NCBI GenBank assembly: GCA_016550405.1
Contig: JABXGX010000017.1
Location: forward strand, 1 to 5,007
DNA from: an archaeon
GTDB lineage: Archaea > Asgardarchaeota > Hermodarchaeia > Hermodarchaeales > Hermodarchaeaceae
DNA length: 5,007 nucleotides
Reading direction: 5' to 3'
This document shows positions 1-4,857 of this stretch, piece by piece (the stretch's first letter is position 1; each line of letters starts with the position of its first letter). A program made the translations under genes and the position numbers. The notes beneath the pieces are model-generated. The model was not told the DNA's origin and searched no databases. It was given only the letters and a program-made list of their open reading frames with translations.

Positions 1-96
1 GATTCTGTTATTACCCAGATAATATTGGATCGAATGGAGGAAATGTTAGCTTATAATGGTGGAATCGCAAAAACTGCTTTACTACTTAAAACCTAA
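1..96 (+). CDS. C-terminal end of an unidentified protein (5' end outside window)
   Basis: Frame 1 is open from the window edge to a TAA at 94-96, immediately followed by TAG. It encodes 31 residues beginning DSVITQIILDRMEEML and ending KTALLLKT. The other two plus frames and the minus frames contain stops in this stretch, and a T-rich terminator follows, so a real gene end is likely. I do not recognise the protein. In archaeal ATP synthase operons the gene before atpB is usually atpA, but this tail does not look clearly like an A-subunit C-terminus to me, and the 126-base gap with a terminator argues against tight operon coupling. Identity is therefore left open. Confidence 0.5.
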   Translation, partial: DSVITQIILDRMEEMLAYNGGIAKTALLLKT

Positions 97-97
97 T

Positions 98-142
98 AGC
101 TTTCAAAGCTTCTCCAAAACTAAGCATTTTGTTATTTTTTTT
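98..142 (+). terminator. Probable T-rich terminator after the upstream gene
   Basis: An inverted repeat AGCTTT-C-AAAGCT (98-110) lies just after the tandem stop codons. An uninterrupted run of eight T follows at 135-142, with further T-rich sequence around it (127-148). Archaeal RNA polymerase terminates mainly at such T tracts; the inverted repeat is too tight to form a strong hairpin and may be incidental. Confidence 0.55.
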
Positions 143-156
143 CTCGTCTCAAAGGA

Positions 157-167
157 AGGCTTAAAAG
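157..167 (+). promoter_or_regulatory. Possible TATA box/BRE for atpB
   Basis: TTAAAAG (161-167) is preceded by a purine-rich AAAGGAAGG stretch (151-159) resembling a TFB recognition element. Transcription would start near 188-192, giving a leader of about 50 bases before the preferred atpB start. It lies downstream of the T-run terminator, which supports an independent atpB promoter. The call rests on motif and spacing only. Confidence 0.35.
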
Positions 168-237
168 TTGCACAAGCCTAGTGACCGAAGCCCGATGGCT
201 TTGAAACGAAGCAGTCAGATGCGTGAGGCTATACCAA

Positions 238-1671
238 ATGACTGAAAGACAAGCTACATCATTGAAGCCCACCTACCAAACAGTTACCACCGTGACAGGC
301 CCCCTTCTTATTCTCGATCGGATTACTGACGTCGCATACAATGAACTCGTCGAAGTCACAGCCCCTGATGGCTCTATTCGCCGAGGAACTGTATTAGAGG
401 CAATGCGTGGACGCGCAATTGTACAAGTGTTTGAAGGAACCCGAGGTCTTGACACAAAATCTACTCGGGTCCGTCTAACCGGTGAAACAATGAAGACTCC
501 TGTGACCATTGACCTCTTAGGACGTGTTCTCAATGGATCAGGAACCCCAATTGACCGAGGACCACCGATTGTTCCTGATGAAGAACTGGATCTTAATGGC
601 GCCCCAATGAATCCTGATGCTCGTCAATATCCTCGTGAATTTATCCAAACTGGACTAAGCGTGATTGATGGTCTCAATACACTTGTCAGGGGACAGAAGC
701 TCCCCATTTTTAGTGGTTCAGGACTTCCTCACGACCGTGTAGCCGCACAAATTACTCGCCAGGCTAAGATTCCTGGAAAAGAAGAACAATTCGCAGTAAT
801 TCTGTGTGCAATCGGAATCACAGCAGAAACCGCCCAATTCTACATGAAAAACCTAGAAGAAACTGGAGCATTAGCGACAAGTGTCCTCGTATTAAACCTC
901 GCTGATGACCCGCCCATCGAGCGAATCATCACCCCACGAACAGCCCTCACCATTGCCGAATATCTAGCCTTTGAACAGAACATGCACGTTCTTGTTATTC
1001 TAACTGATATGCTCAACTATGCCAATGCTCTCCGTGAAATTTCTGCAGCCCGAGAAGAAGTGCCTGGACGACGTGGATACCCAGGATACCTCTATACAGA
1101 CCTTTCATCAATCTACGAACGCGCGGGACGCATTATCGGACGAAATGGTACCATCACTCAAATGCCCATCCTTACTATGCCTGGTGACGATATCACCCAC
1201 CCTGTTGCGGATTTGACGGGCTACATTACTGAAGGACAGCTCATTACTAGCCGATCCTTGCACAACAAAGGAATTTATCCACCGATTGATCCTGCGCCAA
1301 GTCTGAGTCGACTTATGAAAGAAGGAATCGGAGAAGGGCATACTCGAGCAGATCACAACGAAGTCCAAGCGCAGCTTTATTACGCAGCCAGTGAGGGGTC
1401 TGATCTCCGAGATCTTGTAGCAGTCGTTGGCGAAGGTGCTCTTTCCGATCGAGATCGAGTCTATCTGAGCTTCATCGAAACCTTTGAACAACAGTTTCTC
1501 AACCAAGGCGAATTTGAAGAACGCACCATCGAAGAGACCCTCGACTTGGGCTGGGAAATGCTTTCACGATTCCCCGAACGTGAACTCAAACGTATTGACC
1601 CTGAAACCATTGAACAGGCAAAAACCAAGCAACAGTATCGATATACCCCCCCAGCAAGTGACGCTAATTAA
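238..1671 (+). CDS. atpB: A-type ATP synthase subunit B (non-catalytic)
   Basis: Subunit B of the archaeal A1Ao ATP synthase. It alternates with catalytic subunit A in the A3B3 head and contributes the arginine finger at the catalytic interface; the head faces the cytoplasm. The N-terminal beta-barrel (about residues 10-75) is followed by the nucleotide-binding-like domain. In place of a catalytic GKT P-loop there is SGSGLPHDR at 159-167, the usual non-catalytic B-type sequence. Further B-subunit hallmarks are [23 protein letters not shown], and PSLSRLM, where Arg358 is the likely arginine finger, followed by EGHTRADH. An in-frame GTG at 223 would add five residues. I prefer ATG at 238 because GAGG (225-228) sits nine bases before it, giving 477 residues, slightly above the usual 455-470. 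The expected atpD does not follow; a tRNA gene and opposite-strand genes do. Confidence 0.97.
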   Translation: MTERQATSLKPTYQTVTTVTGPLLILDRITDVAYNELVEVTAPDGSIRRGTVLEAMRGRAIVQVFEGTRGLDTKSTRVRLTGETMKTPVTIDLLGRVLNGSGTPIDRGPPIVPDEELDLNGAPMNPDARQYPREFIQTGLSVIDGLNTLVRGQKLPIFSGSGLPHDRVAAQITRQAKIPGKEEQFAVILCAIGITAETAQFYMKNLEETGALATSVLVLNLADDPPIERIITPRTALTIAEYLAFEQNMHVLVILTDMLNYANALREISAAREEVPGRRGYPGYLYTDLSSIYERAGRIIGRNGTITQMPILTMPGDDITHPVADLTGYITEGQLITSRSLHNKGIYPPIDPAPSLSRLMKEGIGEGHTRADHNEVQAQLYYAASEGSDLRDLVAVVGEGALSDRDRVYLSFIETFEQQFLNQGEFEERTIEETLDLGWEMLSRFPERELKRIDPETIEQAKTKQQYRYTPPASDAN

Positions 1672-1702
1672 TTCTGATTCGTAAGCGAAGAATGGGAAAT
1701 CA

Positions 1703-1710
1703 TTTTATGG
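1703..1710 (+). promoter_or_regulatory. Possible TATA box for tRNA-Gly
   Basis: TTTTATGG is centred about 33 bases before the first tRNA nucleotide, which fits a start a few bases upstream of the mature 5' end. An AATGGG/CCCATT inverted repeat (1691-1696/1719-1724) overlaps the region and could alternatively be part of the atpB 3' end. The evidence is weak. Confidence 0.3.
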
Positions 1711-1776
1711 AGCATTAGCCCATTTTGAAAGTGCTGTGAGCGGCCGTGGTCAAGTGGTTAAGACTTAGGCCTCCCA

Positions 1777-1804
1777 TAGAAGGAATTAGCCTCCCTCTGG
1801 AGAC
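1777..1804 (+). other. tRNA-Gly intron 1 (canonical position 37/38, 28 nt)
   Basis: A textbook bulge-helix-bulge surrounds the cut sites. The anticodon stem is the outer helix. The 3' bulge is ACC (1803-1805). The four-pair central helix is CUCC (1771-1774) with GGAG (1799-1802). The 5' bulge is CAU (1775-1777). The inner helix is 1778-1784 with 1792-1798 and has one A·C mismatch, closing a seven-base loop. Cutting after the second base of each bulge removes 1777-1804 and restores a normal seven-base anticodon loop. Confidence 0.92.
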
Positions 1805-1825
1805 CGCCTATAGCCCGGGTTCAAA

Positions 1826-1857
1826 AATCCAACCCTAATTTTGAGTTGGATGGAAAG
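1826..1857 (+). other. tRNA-Gly intron 2 (T-loop, position 59/60, 32 nt)
   Basis: Without this intron's removal the T-loop would be 39 bases long. The junction folds as a relaxed bulge-helix-bulge. The T stem is the outer helix and the 3' bulge is AGU (1856-1858). The central helix is UUC (1820-1822) with GAA (1853-1855) plus an A1823·G1852 mismatch. The 5' bulge is AAA (1824-1826). The inner helix is a perfect seven-pair AUCCAAC (1827-1833) with GUUGGAU (1845-1851), capped by an 11-base loop. Cutting after the second base of each bulge yields T-loop TTCAAAT. The exact cut could shift by a base within the A-run without changing the product much. Confidence 0.87.
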
Positions 1858-1875
1858 TCCCGGCGGCCGCACCAT

Positions 1876-1884
1876 TCTCTTTTT
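1876..1884 (+). terminator. T-rich terminator after tRNA-Gly
   Basis: A pyrimidine tract with five consecutive T (1880-1884) starts two bases after the encoded CCA, the usual position for an archaeal tRNA terminator. It would separate the tRNA transcript from the small RNA downstream, although read-through is possible. Confidence 0.5.
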
Positions 1885-1890
1885 CCGAAT

Positions 1891-1900
1891 GCATAAAAGG
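1891..1900 (+). promoter_or_regulatory. TATA-like box for the C/D box sRNA
   Basis: GCATAAAAGG contains an AT-rich TATA-like core (1892-1898) centred about 27 bases before 1921-1923, which is where the terminal stem of the candidate sRNA begins. The spacing is what is expected for an archaeal promoter, so the sRNA could be transcribed on its own. No expression evidence is available. Confidence 0.5.
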
Positions 1901-1922
1901 TACTGGTACTAAGATGTATGAA

Positions 1923-2005
1923 GGAGAATGGCAGTGACGACCTGACCCTTTAGACCTAATCATAATTTAGGAGTGACAAGGATCTTGAGTGCTGAGCCGT
2001 TCTCC
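1923..2005 (+). ncRNA. Candidate box C/D sRNA (2'-O-methylation guide)
   Basis: A ten-pair terminal stem, GGAGAAUGGC (1923-1932) with GCCGUUCUCC (1996-2005) and one U·G wobble, encloses box C GUGACGA (1934-1940) and box D CUGA (1992-1995). Together they form a kink-turn: a three-base bulge A1933-G1934-U1935, then G1936·A1995, A1937·G1994, C1938·U1993 and G1939-C1992. A second kink-turn lies inside. Box D' is UAGA (1951-1954), followed by a five-pair stem CCUAA (1955-1959) with UUAGG (1967-1971). An AGU bulge (1972-1974) leads into box C' GUGACAA (1973-1979), giving G1975·A1954, A1976·G1953 and A1978-U1951. Guide stretches are 1941-1950 (10 bases) and 1980-1991 (12 bases). Such RNAs bind L7Ae, Nop5 and fibrillarin and direct rRNA or tRNA methylation. 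At 83 bases it is longer than most archaeal members, chiefly through the long terminal stem and the D'-C' stem. Confidence 0.75.
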
Positions 2006-2015
2006 ACCCATTCCA

Positions 2016-2801
2016 TTATTCTTCTGAAGAGATTTGAGTGCTGTATTGATTGAAGATAGCCATATACATACATTCCTTTGAGGAAATCGTCATCGCCTCT
2101 GGTTGAATTATTTTTTTCGTAAATTGCACTGGCGCATCACGCACAATGACAATTGGCACCTGTTCATCAGCTTCACCGAACAGCAGCTGAGCTGCTGATG
2201 CTAGATTGTCAGCCACGGCGGAACGAGTAATACGCAAAGGTCGACCAAAGAGATCTGGATGCCCTCGAAAATCTTTGATGGGTTCGATTCCAGCTACTGC
2301 TACTGCCAGTCCTACTGTCCCTAAGCGAAGAGGTTGGGTGCGACTATCTGCGATGATAATTCCCAATTCCAATCCTGTTTTTTGCTCCAATTCCGTTTTC
2401 ATTTTCCAGGCAGTTTCTGTCGGGTTAGAGGGTAGTAAGACAACATGTCCCTCAGGTGCATTGGAGCGATCGATGCCCGCATTCGCCATGAGAGTATTAT
2501 CTTTGATAGTGAGGAGAACATGCGGAACTCCTCCAAGCACCTCATCAGCCTCCTCAAGAATAAGTTGAGCTAAGGGGGCCTCAATTTCGTATCGATCAGC
2601 TAACAACTGGGCTCGGTTTGAGACTTTAACATCCACTAGTGTTCGTATTCGGTTTTGTGCAGTTGCTACAACGGTCTCAGCGATGACTAAAATATCATTT
2701 GCCATCAAGGTGATTTTCTGATCTGATAATGTTGAGATGATCTGATTAACCAGATTATCGCCTGGTTGAATCACTGGTGTTGAGATTCCGATTAGTTGCA
2801 T
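2016..2801 (-). CDS. cofE: Coenzyme F420 gamma-glutamyl ligase family protein (CofE/COG1478)
   Basis: CofE enzymes add L-glutamate to F420-0 in a GTP- and metal-dependent reaction, building the F420 side chain in the cytoplasm. At 261 residues it fits the archaeal family (about 250). Family landmarks are QPGDNL (12-17), NAGIDRSN (107-114), a VLLP segment near 121-124, ADSRTQPLRLGTVG (151-164), KDFRGHPDLFGRPL (176-189) and RITRSAVADNLASAAQLLFGEADE (190-213). In the best-known F420 enzymes the third block reads like DTxGRxxRxG; here it is DSRTQPLRLG, suggesting a subfamily with possibly different substrate preference. The frame stays open to an ATG at 2873 deep inside folP and includes another at 2816. 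I chose ATG at 2801 because the family aligns from MQLIGISTPV and it sits one base after the folP stop (TAA-A-ATG), implying translational coupling. An alternative role is glutamylating a folate-type pterin. Confidence 0.9.
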   Translation of the reverse strand: MQLIGISTPVIQPGDNLVNQIISTLSDQKITLMANDILVIAETVVATAQNRIRTLVDVKVSNRAQLLADRYEIEAPLAQLILEEADEVLGGVPHVLLTIKDNTLMANAGIDRSNAPEGHVVLLPSNPTETAWKMKTELEQKTGLELGIIIADSRTQPLRLGTVGLAVAVAGIEPIKDFRGHPDLFGRPLRITRSAVADNLASAAQLLFGEADEQVPIVIVRDAPVQFTKKIIQPEAMTISSKECMYMAIFNQYSTQISSEE

Positions 2802-2802
2802 T

Positions 2803-3639
2803 TTATTCACACTCATGGGGAGCTTGAAGTGCGGCGACCATCCTAATACAATCTCTACTTGGTTGAACATCATGGGTACGGAGGAGGTGAACGCCGTTAA
2901 GAAGAGCCGCCGTGGAGGCAGCTAGACTACCATAAAGACGGTCTTCAGGATATTTGTATCCTAATATTTGGCCAATCACATTTTTCCGAGATATTCCAAG
3001 TAAAATGGGTTGCTTAAGAACGCGAAATGCCTTGATATTTTGGAGAATCTTGAGATCACATTCTACAGGTTTTCCAAAACCTATGCCTGGATCAACAACA
3101 AGCTGATCCTTTGGAATACCATTGTTTTGAGCAATAGCGAGGCTTTCGTGCAAATTAGAAATGATGTCTGAAATCGTGGTTTGATCACCAGGTTGTGATT
3201 CACAAGCCATTACGATACAGCTGGCTCCAGCGTCTTTGACTGTAGCGACCATGGATACATCAGCTCTCAACCCGGATACATCATTAACAATTGAAGCCCC
3301 TTTTGATAAAGCAAGTTTTGCTACAGAAGCATGTTGAGTGTCAATGGACACGGGCACATCCCAGTTTTGAGTGATTTGAGTGATGACTGGTTTTATCCGA
3401 TTGATTTCCTCAGATACCGAGACAGGAGATGTGCTTGGTGCAGTGGACGCTCCACCGATATCTATAATATCTGCTCCGTCGTCAATCATTTTGGATGCTA
3501 CTGAAAAGGCTTGCTGTGGGGATGAAGCATATGAGGAGCTGTAAAATGACTGAGGGTCGAGATTGATAACGCCCATGATTGCCACGGGATAGTTATCGCC
3601 TACATGGACACTACCAAGTCGTGCTTGAAGAGGAGCCAT
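2803..3639 (-). CDS. folP: Dihydropteroate synthase, archaeal type
   Basis: A pterin-binding TIM-barrel enzyme that condenses a 6-hydroxymethyl-dihydropterin diphosphate with p-aminobenzoate or, in methanopterin-type pathways, its ribosylated derivative. Conserved positions (278-residue numbering, E. coli equivalents from memory) are Asn26 in MGVINL (N22), Thr66 (T62), Asp100 in SIDT (D96), Asn119 in VNDVSG (N115), Asp183 in VDPGIGFGK (D185), Lys219 in GISRKN (K221), and Arg254 and His256 in RTHDV (R255, H257). The bacterial loop residue R63 is Ala67 in an STAP motif, and the usual V-M-H strand end is VMAC. I recall both as typical of archaeal homologues. ATG at 3639 is preferred over in-frame GTG at 3648 because GGTGA (3649-3645) lies five bases before the ATG. 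It is the first gene of a two-gene operon with cofE, divergent from gcvT. Confidence 0.93.
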   Translation of the reverse strand: MAPLQARLGSVHVGDNYPVAIMGVINLDPQSFYSSSYASSPQQAFSVASKMIDDGADIIDIGGASTAPSTSPVSVSEEINRIKPVITQITQNWDVPVSIDTQHASVAKLALSKGASIVNDVSGLRADVSMVATVKDAGASCIVMACESQPGDQTTISDIISNLHESLAIAQNNGIPKDQLVVDPGIGFGKPVECDLKILQNIKAFRVLKQPILLGISRKNVIGQILGYKYPEDRLYGSLAASTAALLNGVHLLRTHDVQPSRDCIRMVAALQAPHECE

Positions 3640-3706
3640 ATGTGTCACCGAAAGCTTAATTCAACGTGCCCAGATAAGAAATCGACCGTTTCATGAGGTA
3701 TTTTCA
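3640..3706. promoter_or_regulatory. Divergent promoter region between folP and gcvT
   Basis: Sixty-seven bases separate the two starts, so both promoters must be here and may overlap. For gcvT, an AT-rich CTTAATTC (3655-3662) could act as TATA, and GAGGT (3695-3699) is a good ribosome binding site seven bases before the ATG. For folP, the minus strand reads TTTCTTATC around 3676-3684, and its GGTGA ribosome binding site spans 3649-3645. Co-regulation of the pterin operon and gcvT is possible but unproven; no clear operator repeat is visible. Confidence 0.45.
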
Positions 3707-4840
3707 ATGTCAGAGCCCAAATTGCACAAGACCCACTTACATGATTGGCACGTGGCGAAGGGTGCTAAAATGGCTGCCTTCGCTGGGTTTCATATGCCTT
3801 TATGGTATGACGCGGCGGTCCCAGAGCATCTTGCCACTAGGAACGCAGCTGGTCTCTTTGATGTAACCCATATGGGCAGAGCGATGATTACTGGTCCAGA
3901 AGCCACGAAATATCTAGAAAACTTATTACCCACTCGTATTCAACGGCTGGATCATAGAGCCGGAACCTACAGCGTCTTCTGTACAGATGAAGGAGGAATA
4001 GTCGATGATCTTTTCATATTTCGACTAGCTGATGAACACTATTACATGGTGGTAAATAGCGCAAACCGCAAGAAAGACTTTGCATGGATGGAGAAACATA
4101 GCTCTGGCTATGATGTCAAAATTGAGGATATTTCTGATAAAACCCCTATGTTTGCCTTTCAAGGACCATTAGCAGTAAAAATCTTACAGAAACTCTCTTC
4201 AAAGGAGATTGCATCGGTTCCTCGTTTCAATGCAATTGAAATAGACCTCGATGGTTTTCCGGTTATCGCGACTCGCAGTGGCTACACAGGAGAAGATGGC
4301 TTTGAAATTGCACAACTCAACATCAGTGAAAAAGAGAAGGCAGTACAACTTTGGGAAACTATCTTGAAGGCGGGGAAAAAGGATGGAGCAGTTCCAGTGG
4401 GATTAGCAGCACGTGATACTCTTCGCTTAGAAGCGGGAATGGTTCTGTATGGTAACGATATTAACGAAAATACAACACCATACCAAGCACGTATCGGCTT
4501 CGTAGTGCACCTTAAAAAAGAACAATTCATTGGTAAAGCTGCCTTGGTTACCGAAAAGCGAAATCGTCCTCAACAATTACGAGTGGGATTGATCTTGATG
4601 GACAAGGGAATCCCTCGAACCGGTAATTCAATTATTGTAAAAGATCAAGTAGTTGGTGAAATTACGAGTGGCTCCATTTCACCTTTGATTCGAAAAGGCA
4701 TTGCGTTAGGATACGTTCAACGACCATACCGAAAGTCGGATACCCTCGTTCACGTTAAAATAGGGAATAAATTACGGTGGGCCGAAGTGATTCACCCGAA
4801 AAATCTGCTTGGGCGAATCAAACATCTAGCTAATGAATAG
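3707..4840 (+). CDS. gcvT: Aminomethyltransferase, glycine cleavage system T protein
   Basis: GcvT takes the aminomethyl group carried on lipoylated H protein, releases ammonia and transfers the carbon to a tetrahydropterin, giving the methylene derivative. The 377 residues match the family's usual 360-375. Signature blocks in order are FAGFHMPLWY (25-34), NAAGLFDVTHMG (46-57), YSVFCTDEGGIVDDL (88-102, with Asp100/Asp101 covering the catalytic aspartate position), MVVNSANR (114-121), FQGP (151-154), TRSGYTGEDGFEI (189-201), GLAARDTLRLEAGMVLYG (232-249) and the C-terminal barrel GEITSGSISPLIRKGIALGYV (317-337). The complete set supports a true GcvT rather than a YgfZ-like or dimethylglycine-oxidase relative. 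The start has GAGGT seven bases upstream. No gcvH or gcvP is in the window. Divergence from folP places it in a pterin/one-carbon neighbourhood. Confidence 0.96.
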   Translation: MSEPKLHKTHLHDWHVAKGAKMAAFAGFHMPLWYDAAVPEHLATRNAAGLFDVTHMGRAMITGPEATKYLENLLPTRIQRLDHRAGTYSVFCTDEGGIVDDLFIFRLADEHYYMVVNSANRKKDFAWMEKHSSGYDVKIEDISDKTPMFAFQGPLAVKILQKLSSKEIASVPRFNAIEIDLDGFPVIATRSGYTGEDGFEIAQLNISEKEKAVQLWETILKAGKKDGAVPVGLAARDTLRLEAGMVLYGNDINENTTPYQARIGFVVHLKKEQFIGKAALVTEKRNRPQQLRVGLILMDKGIPRTGNSIIVKDQVVGEITSGSISPLIRKGIALGYVQRPYRKSDTLVHVKIGNKLRWAEVIHPKNLLGRIKHLANE

Positions 4841-4857
4841 TTGAAATATGGTTTTGG

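Larger units (their letters stand above)
1740..1874 (+). tRNA. tRNA-Gly (anticodon CCC) with two introns, CCA encoded
   Basis: Exons 1740-1776, 1805-1825 and 1858-1874 join into a 75-base tRNA. The acceptor stem is GCGGCCG (1740-1746) with CGGCCGC (1864-1870), perfectly paired. The discriminator is A1871 and CCA is encoded at 1872-1874. The D arm is GUC/GAC with loop AGUGGUUA. The anticodon stem is UAGGC (1766-1770) with GCCUA (1806-1810), with anticodon CCC at 1773-1775 after the universal U1772. The T stem is CCGGG (1815-1819) with CCCGG (1859-1863). The T-loop becomes canonical TTCAAAT only when a second intron is removed. The mature sequence closely resembles archaeal tRNA-Gly, reading GGG codons. 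Both introns have bulge-helix-bulge junctions, the substrate of the archaeal tRNA splicing endonuclease. Confidence 0.96.

Noticed and set aside
180..245. GTGACCGA plus a downstream CTGA as a second C/D sRNA in the atpB leader
   Set aside because: No terminal stem flanks the pair, the would-be box D is inside the atpB coding start, and no D'/C' pair is visible.
273..533. 86-residue minus-strand open frame
   Set aside because: It lies wholly inside atpB, is rich in Arg/Ser/Thr as expected for an antisense shadow, and shows no recognisable motif.
1108..1506. 132-residue minus-strand open frame
   Set aside because: It is fully antisense to the most conserved part of atpB, with no ribosome binding site or family motif; a shadow of strong coding sequence.
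1942..1945. CTGA immediately after box C as a possible box D'
   Set aside because: It is only one base from box C, leaving no guide. UAGA at 1951-1954 gives a proper kink-turn with C' and a normal guide length.
2206..2568. 120-residue plus-strand open frame
   Set aside because: It is antisense to the conserved core of cofE, low-complexity and Ser/Arg-rich, with no supporting context.
2802..2873. Longer cofE start at 2873 or 2816
   Set aside because: These starts overlap folP by 71 or 14 bases, and the extra N-terminal residues have no counterpart in the family. The start at 2801 fits both homology and the TAA-A-ATG junction.
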